The notes under the pieces were generated by a model. The model was not told the DNA's origin. It saw only the letters and a list, made by a program, of their open reading frames with translations, and searched no databases. Below are positions 25,064 to 33,516 of a stretch of DNA of 64,000 bases, in pieces. The position numbers were made by a program, and so were the translations under genes. This stretch comes from an uncultured Eubacteriales bacterium (lineage in GTDB: Bacteria; Bacillota; Clostridia; Oscillospirales; Oscillospiraceae): assembly GCA_900543085.1 (NCBI GenBank), contig UQQF01000007.1, forward strand, positions 1 through 64,000, given 5' to 3'. The first letter of the stretch is position 1, and every line of letters starts with the position of its first letter.

Positions 25064-27322
25064 TCAGGACTTCTGGCAGGGGGCTTTTTTGGCGGTGCGG
25101 CTGCGTTCGCGGCGCCAGCAGGCGTCGCACAGGCGGCCGCGGTGGTGCAGCGGCAGAGCCTTGCCGCAGAGGGCGCAGAAGCGGATGTTGTTGCGCAGGC
25201 GGTGGAGCAGTATCTCGTTTATCTGGTCGGCCACGCGCTCGCGCGTGTCCACAAGCGCGTCCTCGTCTATCTCGCAGTCGAAGGCGTTGGCGAAGGAGAA
25301 GTAGAGGTCGAGCTTGCGGTAATACTGTTCCAGCTCGGGCAGGGTCGGTTCGTCCGAGGCCAGACCCGGCTGCTCTATGCTCTCGCCGCGCTGCCATCGG
25401 GTCAGGAACTGGAAAAACAGCTCGCGCAGGGCGTCCTCCGTCTCGTCAAAGGGGATGTTCGCCGCGCGCAGCTCCTGCTCTTTCGTGAGGACGAAGCCCA
25501 TCTCGCGTATCTTGGAGATGATGGAGATGTAGCGCGAGATATCCAGCTTGCGGTACGGCTCGACCGTGGGGAGCTTGTTCCACTCGGTGAGCACCTCCAG
25601 CAGGTCGAAGTCTACCTTCAAGACCAGATCCGAAAAGCCGACGACGGCGTACTGTATGGGCGGCACCACGGCCTCCAGCCCGGCGCGGATGAAGGGGAGA
25701 TTGTCCGTCGCGCCGACGTAGCCCTTGGGGTACATGCCCATCCTGCCGGCGCGGCCGGCTATCTGCTTTATCTCCTCGGGCTTCAGCTCGCGGCGCTCCA
25801 CGCCGTCGAACTTCTCCGTCTCCATGAAGATTATCCGGCGTATGGGCAGATTCAGCCCCATGCCTATGGCGTCGGTGGAGACGATGTACTCCATGTCGCC
25901 GTTGAGGAAGCCCTCCATCTGCTTGCGGCGCGTGGCGTAGGGCAGCGCGCCGTAGATGATTGCCGGCTCCTTGCCGTGCTGGCGCAGATCCTCGGCTATG
26001 CTCAGCACGCCGACCTTTGAGAAGGTGATGAGCGCGTCGCCGGGCTGCACGCGCGTGTAGTCCACGGTGTGGGACATGCACACCAGGGGCGTCGTGCGCT
26101 CGTGCACCTCCAGCTCCCAGGTGTCGCCGCAGCTCTCTATGAGGCGTATCAGGATGTTCCTAGCCTCAGGAGCCGCGCAGAGATGCACCTCGGGCGCGAG
26201 CACGCCGAGGATGGCGCGCGTCCAGGCGTAGCCGCGCTGGGCGTCGGTTATCATCTGGCACTCGTCGATGACCGCCACGTCGTAGCGCCGCTCCAGCGAG
26301 AGCTTTTCCGCCGTCGCGGCCATGTGCGTGTCGTCCTCGCGTATGTCCTGCTCCTCGCCCGTGGACAGCGAGCAGTTCACGCCGTAGTCGAGCAGCGTCT
26401 CCTGCGCCTCCAGCGCCAGCAGGCGCAGCGGCGCCAGATAGACGCCGGTTCCGGCGCGGATGAGGCGCTGGAAGCCGGCGTAGGTCTTGCCGGTGTTCGT
26501 GCCGCCTATGTGCAGTATGAAGTGGCGTCGCATGGCGCGCGCCTCCGGGTACTCGTCCTTGGGGTTCAGCGCTATCAGCAGCGAGAGGCTGGTGCGTATC
26601 GCCTGGGGCACGTACCAGACCGACCACACCGCGCCGAGGCCGTCGGAGAGGAGCATCTTGTCCGGGAAGCCCTTGGCGTCCAGGAAGGCGTCCACGTCCG
26701 CCTCCGGCTGCTGCGCGCGAAACTCCGACAGCACCTGAGCCGATACGGCGTGCAGCACGGCGGCGTAGCGCTCGAGCACGCGGTCGCGCGCGGGGTCGGA
26801 GCCCTCGCCGCCCACGCAGGCCCAGGCGCGCAGGAAGGTCTTTAGCCTGTCCGTGAGCGTCTTGCCGCTGCACCGCTTTTCAAGCGCGAGGAATTCGCCT
26901 AGCCAGGCGGAGGCCTTGCCGGGAGAGAGCCACTTGCCAGCGGCGGAGGCTACGCGGGAGACTATGGCGCGGTGGTAGTGCCCGGCCAGATGCCAGGCGG
27001 CGTCCTCGCCGCGCTCGGATGCGTCCCACGCGGCGTTCAGCGCGGCGGCGGCTCCGGCCATGTCCTCCGCCGAGCGCTTGACCGGCGCGCGGGGGGCAGC
27101 CGGCGCGGGCGCGCTGCGGCGGACGTTCCTGCGCTTTTGGAACTCCTCGCTCTGCTCGGCGCGGCGCACGTCCGCCTTCTTCCACAGCCTCATGCCGTCC
27201 TCAGCGTTGGGGGGATATATGACCCTGGGCTTGGGGAGCAGCTCGCGTATCAGGGAGTTGGTCCAGCCGCGCTGCTTCAGCGCGGAGTAGGTGTATTCAG
27301 ATTTGCTCTTTGACTCAGGCAC
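25064..27322 (-). CDS. SUV3-like superfamily 2 RNA helicase with C-terminal zinc ribbon
   Basis: The 752-residue protein has an N-terminal extension of about 260 residues rich in Ala/Arg, then a helicase core like mitochondrial SUV3. The core has motif I GGTNTGKTYAGFQ (about 271-279), LAPLRLLALE, DExx-box DECQM (about 350) and the motif VI-like QIAGRAGRMG. At the C-terminus, CALCGKALPL…CDACWRR (about 710-735) is a treble-clef/zinc ribbon. SUV3 helicases unwind RNA/DNA duplexes and in mitochondria act with RNA degradation enzymes; the bacterial role is unknown. The GTG at 27322 follows GGAGGGCGGAGC. Its terminator is at 24981. Confidence 0.86.
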   Translation of the reverse strand: MPESKSKSEYTYSALKQRGWTNSLIRELLPKPRVIYPPNAEDGMRLWKKADVRRAEQSEEFQKRRNVRRSAPAPAAPRAPVKRSAEDMAGAAAALNAAWDASERGEDAAWHLAGHYHRAIVSRVASAAGKWLSPGKASAWLGEFLALEKRCSGKTLTDRLKTFLRAWACVGGEGSDPARDRVLERYAAVLHAVSAQVLSEFRAQQPEADVDAFLDAKGFPDKMLLSDGLGAVWSVWYVPQAIRTSLSLLIALNPKDEYPEARAMRRHFILHIGGTNTGKTYAGFQRLIRAGTGVYLAPLRLLALEAQETLLDYGVNCSLSTGEEQDIREDDTHMAATAEKLSLERRYDVAVIDECQMITDAQRGYAWTRAILGVLAPEVHLCAAPEARNILIRLIESCGDTWELEVHERTTPLVCMSHTVDYTRVQPGDALITFSKVGVLSIAEDLRQHGKEPAIIYGALPYATRRKQMEGFLNGDMEYIVSTDAIGMGLNLPIRRIIFMETEKFDGVERRELKPEEIKQIAGRAGRMGMYPKGYVGATDNLPFIRAGLEAVVPPIQYAVVGFSDLVLKVDFDLLEVLTEWNKLPTVEPYRKLDISRYISIISKIREMGFVLTKEQELRAANIPFDETEDALRELFFQFLTRWQRGESIEQPGLASDEPTLPELEQYYRKLDLYFSFANAFDCEIDEDALVDTRERVADQINEILLHRLRNNIRFCALCGKALPLHHRGRLCDACWRRERSRTAKKAPCQKS

Positions 27323-27425
27323 GCTCCGCCCTCCGATCCCGAAATTTGCGCAAGAGTTAGTATAACTCAAAACTCCGCAATCTTCAACATGCCGCGGATA
27401 TTCCGGCGGGAGGGCAAATAACGCG

Positions 27426-27472
27426 ACGCCGCCACGGTGAGTTTTCGGGCTCATCGGGGCGGCGTTTTTTTG
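27426..27472. terminator. Hairpin between pepT and the helicase gene
   Basis: ACGCCGCC (27426-27433) and GGCGGCGT (27458-27465) enclose an inner imperfect stem. The T-run (TTTTTTT) is on the plus strand, although both flanking genes are on the minus strand, where only CGCGTTATTT follows. It may still stop pepT read-through; orientation is uncertain. Confidence 0.5.
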
Positions 27473-27475
27473 TGT

Positions 27476-28708
27476 TCAGCTTTGGGGGAGGGACGAGGAG
27501 TATATTTCGGTCAGGTTTTTCAATATCTCCACGCACTTGTCCATGCCCTCGACGGTGATGTGCTCGTAGGGGCCGTGGTAGGCGTAGCCGCCGGTGCCGA
27601 GGTTCGGGCAGGGCAGGCCGCGCCAGGAGAGCTCCGCGCCGTCGGTGCCGCCGCGCATGATGCGCATGAACGGCTCCACGCCCGCGCGCCGTGCGGCGAG
27701 CTTGGCGTTATCTATGAGGTGCGCGTGCTGCGGCAGTATCTTGTCGAGCATGTTCCTGTACCCGGCGCGCAGCGTCACGGTGACCGTGCCCTCGCCGTAC
27801 TTCTCGTTCAGGCACTTGGCCGCGTGCATGAGCGTCTCGCCGCGCAGGGCCAGCTTGGCCGCGTCGTGGTCGCGCAGGATATAGCGCGCGCACGCGCTCT
27901 CGCAGCAGCCCTCCACGCCGGTGAGGTGGTAGAAGCCCTCGCGCAGCTCGGTGTGCCTCGGCGTCTCGGCGGCGGGCAGCAGGGAGTTGAACTCCATCGC
28001 CGCCAGGGCGGCGTTGACCATCGTGTCCTTCGCCGAGCCGGTGTGCACGTTCACGCCGCGTATATCCACCGTGGCGGAGCTGGCGTTGAAGTTCTCGCAG
28101 ACTATCTCGCCCTCGGGGCCGCCGTCGACGGTGTAGGCGAAGTCGGCGCCGAAGCGCTCCAGGTCAAAGCAGGCGGTGCCGCGCCCGACCTCCTCGTCGG
28201 GCGTGAAGCACACGGCGATGCGGCCGTGGGGCGCGCCGGTGACGGCCAGCTGCTCGATGAGCGTCATTATCTCGGCGATGCCGGCCTTGTCGTCGGCGCC
28301 GAGCAGCGTGTAGCCGCTCGCCGTTATCAGCGTCCGGCCTTTGAGTGAGGGCAGGTGCGGGAAGCTCTTGGCGCTGAGTGTTCGGCCGTGACCCAGCTCC
28401 ACGTCGCCGCCGTCGTAGTTTTCTATCAGCCTGGGCTGTACGTTCTCCCCGGAGAAGTCGGGCGAGGTGTCCATGTGCGCGATGAAGCCCAGGGTCGGGG
28501 CGCCCTTACAGCCCGGCGTCGCGGAGACGTGGCCGTAGACATAGCAGGCGTCGGACACCTGCGCGTCCTCCACGCCGAGCGATACAAGCTCTGCGGCGAG
28601 CATCCGCGCAAGGTCAAACTGCCGGCGCGTGGTCGGCGAGCACTCCGCGCCCTCGGCGCTGGCGGTGCTGACCTTGGCATAGCGTATCAGTCTCTCATAG
28701 GCTCTCAT
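27476..28708 (-). CDS. pepT: Peptidase T (aminotripeptidase)
   Basis: PepT is a cytoplasmic di-zinc M20B aminopeptidase that removes the N-terminal residue from tripeptides. The 410-residue protein has the expected ligands and catalytic residues: HMDTSPD (about 79), LGADDKAG (about 141), the general-base Glu in PDEEVGRGT (about 175), YTVDGG and the late RGGTDGAELS block. The ATG at 28708 follows CGGAGGGATAAAACC and lies 4 nt after the stop of the alpha/beta hydrolase gene, so both are in one transcript. Confidence 0.94.
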   Translation of the reverse strand: MRAYERLIRYAKVSTASAEGAECSPTTRRQFDLARMLAAELVSLGVEDAQVSDACYVYGHVSATPGCKGAPTLGFIAHMDTSPDFSGENVQPRLIENYDGGDVELGHGRTLSAKSFPHLPSLKGRTLITASGYTLLGADDKAGIAEIMTLIEQLAVTGAPHGRIAVCFTPDEEVGRGTACFDLERFGADFAYTVDGGPEGEIVCENFNASSATVDIRGVNVHTGSAKDTMVNAALAAMEFNSLLPAAETPRHTELREGFYHLTGVEGCCESACARYILRDHDAAKLALRGETLMHAAKCLNEKYGEGTVTVTLRAGYRNMLDKILPQHAHLIDNAKLAARRAGVEPFMRIMRGGTDGAELSWRGLPCPNLGTGGYAYHGPYEHITVEGMDKCVEILKNLTEIYSSSLPQS

Positions 28709-28712
28709 GGTT

Positions 28713-29678
28713 TTATCCCTCCGTAGAAAAAGAATCTGCCCTCACGCTACCGTACCGCCCGATGCACGTGCCGATGAAGTCCTCGACTTCGGCGGCGTAG
28801 CGCGCCTCGTCGGCTATGTAGCTCAGGCCGTGCCCCGCCCCGGGGAAGGTGACCAGCCTGGTCGTGCGCCCGGCGGCGTGTATTTCGCGGCTCATGGAAC
28901 AGGGGACGAAGCGGTCGTCCTCGCCGTGCAGCAGCAGTATGGGTATGTCCGTGTGCTTCACGGCCTCCACGGCGCTGGCGCCGCGCAGGTCAAAGCCGCC
29001 GAAAAGCCGGGCGGCCAGACGCACAAAGGGCATGACCGCGCCGGAGAGCGGCATGTTCTCCGCGCAGACGCGGCGTATTATCGCCTCGGGCGAGGAGTAG
29101 GGGCAGTCCGCCACTATTCCCGCCACGTTCTCCGGCAGCGGCAGTTCCGAGGCCATGAGCACGCTCGCCGCGCCCATGGAGACGCCGACGAGGAAGATGG
29201 GCACATCGCCGAAGCGCTCTTGCGCGTACTGCGCCCAGGCCAGGCAGTCGCGCCGCTCCTTGACGCCGAAGGTTATCGTGTGTCCGCCGCTGCGGCCGTT
29301 GGCGCGCTCGTCTATCAGCAGGACGTTGTGCCCGGCCTCGAGCGCCAGCCTGTGCCCGCCGCAGAAGTCGCGCAGCGCGTTGCCGCGGTAGCCGTGGAAC
29401 TGGATCTGCAATGGCGCGCCGTCGCGCACGTGGTAATAGCGGGCGTACAGCTCCACGCCGTCGAAGGCTCGGATGCCGACCGGCTCGAACGGCCTGCGCT
29501 CCAGCTCGGCTATCAGCGCGCGCATTTTGTCAGCGGCGGCCTCGTACTGCTCGCCCTTGGGCAGGGCGTAGGGGTCGTCGTCGCGCCGGGGACGCGAATA
29601 GAACGCCGTGTGATAGGCAAAAAACGTCACGCCCAGCGCCAGGATAAAAAGCGCGCCGGCGGATATGAGCAGCCACAT
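28713..29678 (-). CDS. Membrane-anchored alpha/beta hydrolase
   Basis: The 321-residue protein has an N-terminal membrane helix (MWLLISAGALFILALGVTFF) and an alpha/beta-hydrolase domain with nucleophile elbow GVSMGA (about 169), acid in HGEDDRFV and His in GAGHGLSY. This resembles the bem46/YqkD serine hydrolase group; the natural ester or peptide substrate is unknown. The ATG at 29678 follows GGGGGGTC; the longer frame upstream has no site. It is upstream of pepT with a 4-nt gap. Confidence 0.85.
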   Translation of the reverse strand: MWLLISAGALFILALGVTFFAYHTAFYSRPRRDDDPYALPKGEQYEAAADKMRALIAELERRPFEPVGIRAFDGVELYARYYHVRDGAPLQIQFHGYRGNALRDFCGGHRLALEAGHNVLLIDERANGRSGGHTITFGVKERRDCLAWAQYAQERFGDVPIFLVGVSMGAASVLMASELPLPENVAGIVADCPYSSPEAIIRRVCAENMPLSGAVMPFVRLAARLFGGFDLRGASAVEAVKHTDIPILLLHGEDDRFVPCSMSREIHAAGRTTRLVTFPGAGHGLSYIADEARYAAEVEDFIGTCIGRYGSVRADSFSTEG

Positions 29679-29754
29679 AGATGATGACCCCCCGCGAGAA
29701 TTGCATGGGTTAATTATATTCCGTGCGCGGGTGCTTTTCAAGAGCGCGACCCAG

Positions 29755-29796
29755 GCAAAATAGAGCGCCGCGCGGGACTTTGAGCCTCGCGCGGCG
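29755..29796 (-). terminator. Terminator of the SirTM/macrodomain operon
   Basis: CGCCGCGCG (29766-29774) and CGCGCGGCG (29788-29796) form a 9-bp GC stem. On the minus strand it is followed by CTCTATTTTGCC. Confidence 0.7.
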
Positions 29797-29815
29797 TGCT
29801 GACGGCTCCGCCGAG

Positions 29816-30676
29816 TCAAAGCGAGCGCAGCACGGAGTCTATGTCGGCGTCTATGCAGATCGAGCGAGCAGCTATCTCGCGCGGGGCGTAGGCCTCGCCG
29901 AGATTCACGCAGGCGTAGACGGCGGTGGGGTTTTCGTGCGTCATACGCCAGAAGGGGTACTTGATGATGACCGGGGTGTTCAGCCCCACGCCCAGCTCCA
30001 GGTAGAGCACGTGCAGCCCCTCGTGGCGGCGGATGAAGTCCGAATACCGCTCCGCCGCGGCGTACCAGCCCTCGTCCTGCACGAAGGTGTTGTCCGAGCG
30101 CAGGTTCATAGCTATGGGCCGGCCGCAGACCGGGCAGCGTGGCACCAGCTCCGAGGGCACGCGCATATTACGCTGCTCGGCGTACATGCGCCGGACAACG
30201 TCCTCATTGTCCCAGGTCTTGTCGCAGCAGGGCTTGGAGCACTGCCAGAGCCCGTAGTCGCCCTGGGTGTAAAAGAGCCGGTGCTTGTCAAAGCCCGCGC
30301 GCTGGAAGCAGTGGTCGACGTTGGTCGTGAGGACGAAGTAGTCTCGCCCCTCGAGCAGGCTCAGGAGCGTTGAATACGTGTCCTTCGGCGGAGCCGTGTA
30401 GCGGTTGAGCATGATGAAGCGGCTCCAGTACGCCCACTCTATCTCCGGCTCCGGGAAGGGGTAAAAGCCGCCGGAGTACATGTCGTGGAAGCCGTACTCG
30501 GCCTCGAAGTCTGTGAAATTCTCACGAAAGCGCTCGCCGCCGTACTCGTATCCCGCCGAGGTGGAGAGCCCGGCTCCCGCGCCGACGACGATGGCGTCCG
30601 CCGTCGAGAGCTCGTGCGCAAGGCGCTCAACCGAGGAGGTCTGAGTATATTTCGTAGTCCTTGTCCTTGAAAACAT
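29816..30676 (-). CDS. SirTM-type sirtuin (protein ADP-ribosyltransferase)
   Basis: The 286-residue protein is a class M sirtuin: NAD-binding GAGAGLSTSAGYEY (about 32-45), TTNVDHCF with the catalytic His region, and a zinc site C-x-x-x-C…CPVCGRP. SirTM enzymes ADP-ribosylate a lipoylated GcvH-like protein in staphylococci and streptococci. The ATG at 30676 (AAGGTGATTTTCA upstream) overlaps the end of the macrodomain gene by 50 nt in another frame, so the two are translationally coupled. The usual partners gcvH-L and lplA2 are not next to it. Confidence 0.88.
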   Translation of the reverse strand: MFSRTRTTKYTQTSSVERLAHELSTADAIVVGAGAGLSTSAGYEYGGERFRENFTDFEAEYGFHDMYSGGFYPFPEPEIEWAYWSRFIMLNRYTAPPKDTYSTLLSLLEGRDYFVLTTNVDHCFQRAGFDKHRLFYTQGDYGLWQCSKPCCDKTWDNEDVVRRMYAEQRNMRVPSELVPRCPVCGRPIAMNLRSDNTFVQDEGWYAAAERYSDFIRRHEGLHVLYLELGVGLNTPVIIKYPFWRMTHENPTAVYACVNLGEAYAPREIAARSICIDADIDSVLRSL

Positions 30677-31400
30677 TGAAAATCACCTTCATTTCGCTGA
30701 CCGTGCGAGCCTTGAAATCACGCACGGTCTTCACCGCGATGTCCGCCGCGGGGCGGTTCGGGAAGCCGAACTCCCCCGTCGAGATGCAGCAGAACGCTAT
30801 GCTGCCGAGCTTGCGCTCCGCCGCCAGCTCCAGACAGGAGCGGTAGCAACTCGCCAAAAGCTCGCAGTCGCGCAGCGTGGGCGCGCCGCGCACGATGGGA
30901 CCCACCGTGTGCAGCACGTACCTGGAGGGCAGGCCGTAGGCCGGGGTCATCTTCGCCTCGCCCGTCGGCTCCTCGTGTCCCTGTTCGGCCATTGTCCGCG
31001 CGCACTCCAGCCGGAGCTGCACGCCCGCATAGGTGTGTATCGCGTTGTCTATGCAGCCGTGGCAGGGGACGTAGCAGCCCGTCATGCCGGAGTTGGCCGC
31101 GTTCACTATGCCGTCGGCGGAGAGCGTCGTGATGTCGCCCTGCCAGAGGTAGATGCCCGGCTCGACGGGCGTCAGATCCTCCACGCGCTGCACGCCGCGC
31201 TCTGTGCGCCGCGCCTGTAAATATTCGTCCTGCACAGCCAGGAACTCCGCGCTCACCGGCTCCGGCGCGCGCACGTTCATCAGCGCGCGCAGCAGCCTGC
31301 GGCGCTCGTCTACGCTGCCGGGCATGGCTATACCGGCGTACTCGCGCCGCTCGGCGAGCAGGTATCGTATCAGGTATTCAAGTCTCTCGTCCTGGGTCAT
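30627..31400 (-). CDS. Zinc-dependent macrodomain protein-ADP-ribose hydrolase
   Basis: The 257-residue protein has a helical N-terminal segment and a macrodomain (GDITTLSADGIVNAANSGMTG… and GPIVRGAPTLRDCE…ISTGEFGFP). The insert CYVPCHGCIDNAIH supplies the Cys/His zinc ligands of the Zn-Macro class that is always paired with SirTM and removes its ADP-ribose mark. ATG at 31400 was chosen (MTQDERLEYLIRYLL), with GGCGGTGAAAT upstream; the remnant ferredoxin gene ends 5 nt before it. It overlaps the sirtuin gene. Confidence 0.9.
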   Translation of the reverse strand: MTQDERLEYLIRYLLAERREYAGIAMPGSVDERRRLLRALMNVRAPEPVSAEFLAVQDEYLQARRTERGVQRVEDLTPVEPGIYLWQGDITTLSADGIVNAANSGMTGCYVPCHGCIDNAIHTYAGVQLRLECARTMAEQGHEEPTGEAKMTPAYGLPSRYVLHTVGPIVRGAPTLRDCELLASCYRSCLELAAERKLGSIAFCCISTGEFGFPNRPAADIAVKTVRDFKARTVSEMKVIFNVFKDKDYEIYSDLLG

Positions 31401-31405
31401 ATATT

Positions 31406-31797
31406 TCACCGCCGTTCTATCGCCCGCGCGGGGCAAATCTCAAAGCGGCTGCCGCAGTGCAGGCAGTGCTCCTGCGCTATCACCGCGGGCTTTTTCGTGA
31501 TGTCTATGCACTTTTGCGGACACTTGGAGAAGCACAGCCTGCAGCCGATGCACCTGTCCGTCACGAAGTAGCCTATGCGTTTGAAAGTGTATCACGCCCT
31601 TTCACGGCTGTAAACGCTATGTTCCCGTCGGCCTTCAGCCGCTCGTAAAACTTCTTCCCGCGCGCGGTGAGGAAGTATAGCCCCGTCTCGTCGCTGTCCA
31701 TGATGTCGATCGCGCAGGTCACAGGCCTGCCTTCACCGTCCACGGTGGCGAACACGACGGAGTGAAGTTCGTCCACGATGTATCTCAGGTAGTCCAT
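31406..31797 (-). pseudogene. Decayed PNPOx-like flavin/2[4Fe-4S] protein
   Basis: The first 70 residues from ATG 31797 (MDYLRYIVDELHSVVFATVD…KFYERLKADGNIAF) match the pyridoxamine-5'-phosphate-oxidase-like family, then the frame stops. In another frame the next 55 codons, without a start, encode a ferredoxin tail with CIGCRLCFSKCPQKC and CLHCGSRFEICP, ending at 31406. In intact relatives these halves are joined by about 100 residues in one protein. The gene has therefore lost an internal segment and its frame. It sits directly upstream of the macrodomain gene and downstream of the ABC genes. A short N-terminal product could still be made. Confidence 0.75.
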
Positions 31798-31810
31798 GTT
31801 TCTTCTCCCG

Positions 31811-32614
31811 TCACTGCTCCCGCGCGGTGGCGGCGCCGGAGAATTCGCAGTCGGCGAGTTGGGCGTCGGGGAGGCGGCAGGCGCGGCGCTCGCGCTCTGC
31901 GAGGCGGCGCACGAAGTCTGTGGCGGGTGCGCGCAGCAGCTCTTTGGGCGGGGCGTACTGCTCTATTCTGCCGGCGTCCATGACCAGCACTTTGGTGCCG
32001 AGGCGCAGAGCCTCGGAGATGTCGTGCGTGACAAAGAGCACGGTGATGCCCGTCTGCTGCCAGATGCGCTTGAGCTCCGTCTGGAGCTGGGCGCGGGTTA
32101 TCTCGTCCACCGCGCCGAAGGGCTCATCCATCAGCAGCAGCTCGGGCGAGGCGGCGAGGGCGCGGGCTATGCCCACGCGCTGCTGCTGTCCGCCGGAGAG
32201 CTCGTCGGGGTAGCGGCGCTTGAGCTCCCTGTCCAGGCCGACTATGCGCATCCACTTGTCCACGGCCTCGCGCGTGCGCTTTTTGTCGCGGCGGTTTAGC
32301 AGGTTCGGCACGTAGGCTATGTTCTGCTCCACGCTCATGTGCGGGAACAGCACGCTGCCCTGGATGGCGTAGCCGATGCTGCGGCGCAGCTGCACCTGGT
32401 CCATGCCGGCTATGTCCTCGCCGTTTATCAGCACCGCGCCGGCATCGGGCGTGAGCAGGCCGTTCACCAGCTTGAGCGCCGTGGTCTTGCCGCAGCCGGA
32501 CGAGCCGATTATGGTCACGAACTCGCCTGCTTCTATGCTGAGATTGAAGTCGTCGAGCACGGCCTTGTCGCCGTAGCTCTTGCAGATGTGCCGGAATTCT
32601 ATGCTTGTGCTCAT
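31811..32614 (-). CDS. ABC transporter ATPase, osmoprotectant/ergothioneine (OpuCA/EgtUA) type
   Basis: The 267-residue ATPase has Walker A GSSGCGKTT (about 37-45), Q-loop GYAIQGSVLFPHM, signature LSGGQQQRVGIARA, Walker B LLLMDEPFGAVD and H-loop VTHD. The QGxVLFPHM variant and the absence of CBS domains fit the OpuCA/EgtUA group. It energises import of glycine betaine, carnitine/choline or ergothioneine; the sequence does not decide which. It is coupled to the substrate-binding gene by an ATGA overlap. Because the permease part of that gene is missing, the system may be non-functional here. Confidence 0.85.
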   Translation of the reverse strand: MSTSIEFRHICKSYGDKAVLDDFNLSIEAGEFVTIIGSSGCGKTTALKLVNGLLTPDAGAVLINGEDIAGMDQVQLRRSIGYAIQGSVLFPHMSVEQNIAYVPNLLNRRDKKRTREAVDKWMRIVGLDRELKRRYPDELSGGQQQRVGIARALAASPELLLMDEPFGAVDEITRAQLQTELKRIWQQTGITVLFVTHDISEALRLGTKVLVMDAGRIEQYAPPKELLRAPATDFVRRLAERERRACRLPDAQLADCEFSGAATAREQ

Positions 32615-33516
32615 GCGTCTGCCTCCTCGTTCAAAAGCCCGTGATCGCGCAGGAAGTCCATGGCCACGTCGCGCGGCTCGGCGCCCTCGGTCTCGACGGC
32701 GTAGTTCATCGCGGCCATGTCCGCGTCGGTGATGGTTCCCGTCAGCTTGGCGAATATCTCCTCCAGCTCGGAGTGGTCTTCAAGCACCTCGTTGCGCACG
32801 ACGTTGCCGCAGAGGTAGCTGGGGAAGAAGCCCTTGTCGTCTGCGAGCACCACGGCGTCCGCCGTCGAGAGCTGCCCGTCGGTGGTGAAGATGACCATGA
32901 CGTCTATTTCGCCCTGATTGAGCGCCTGGTACTTGAGTCCGATGTCCATGTCCATCGTCGCGCCGAAACTGAGACCGTAGGTCTCGCACAGCGCGTCATA
33001 GCCGTCCTCACGCTCAAAGAAGTCGTACTCCGCGCCGAAGGTGAGCCGGTAGTCCACTTTGGCGAGGTCGGAGTAGGTCTCGATGCCGTAGCGCTTGGCT
33101 ATCTCCGTGCGCACGACCAGACCGTAGGTGTTGTTGAAGCCGTACATGCCCAGCCAGCTCATGTCGTAGTCCGTCTCGTAGCGCGCTTGCAGCTCGCCGA
33201 ACAGGCTCTCATCGTAGACGCCGCTCTCCATGAGCACCATGTTCCAGGCAGTGCCGGTGTACTCGGGGTAGATGTCGAACTCCCCGCTCTCCATCGCGGG
33301 CTGGATGTTCGAGGTGCCGCCGCCCACGCCCTGCGTCAGCTCTACGTTCAGGCCGGTGTCCTGCTCGATGAGGATGTCCAGCGCCTCGCCAAGTATGTAC
33401 TGCTCGGTCATGGGCTTGGTGGCGATGTTTATCGTGTCCGCCTTGCCGCCGGTAAAGAGCGAGACGCACACCAGCGCTACGCAGGCGAGCGCTGCGACTC
33501 CCGCAGTTAAAGACAC
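32611..33516 (-). CDS. 5'-truncated permease/substrate-binding fusion; only binding domain left
   Basis: From a GTG at 33516 the 301-residue product has one hydrophobic segment (GVAALACVALVCVSLF) and a complete quaternary-amine-type binding domain (TINIATKPMTEQYILGEAL… to LRDHGLLNEE). In OpuCBC/EgtUBC relatives this domain is the C-terminal half of a fusion whose first roughly 210 residues are the permease. Here the frame hits a TAG about 33 nt upstream of the GTG, no permease sequence precedes it, the N-terminus lacks positive charges, and no ribosome binding site is near. It is most likely the stump left where the low-GC island begins. Confidence 0.7.
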   Translation of the reverse strand: MSLTAGVAALACVALVCVSLFTGGKADTINIATKPMTEQYILGEALDILIEQDTGLNVELTQGVGGGTSNIQPAMESGEFDIYPEYTGTAWNMVLMESGVYDESLFGELQARYETDYDMSWLGMYGFNNTYGLVVRTEIAKRYGIETYSDLAKVDYRLTFGAEYDFFEREDGYDALCETYGLSFGATMDMDIGLKYQALNQGEIDVMVIFTTDGQLSTADAVVLADDKGFFPSYLCGNVVRNEVLEDHSELEEIFAKLTGTITDADMAAMNYAVETEGAEPRDVAMDFLRDHGLLNEEADA

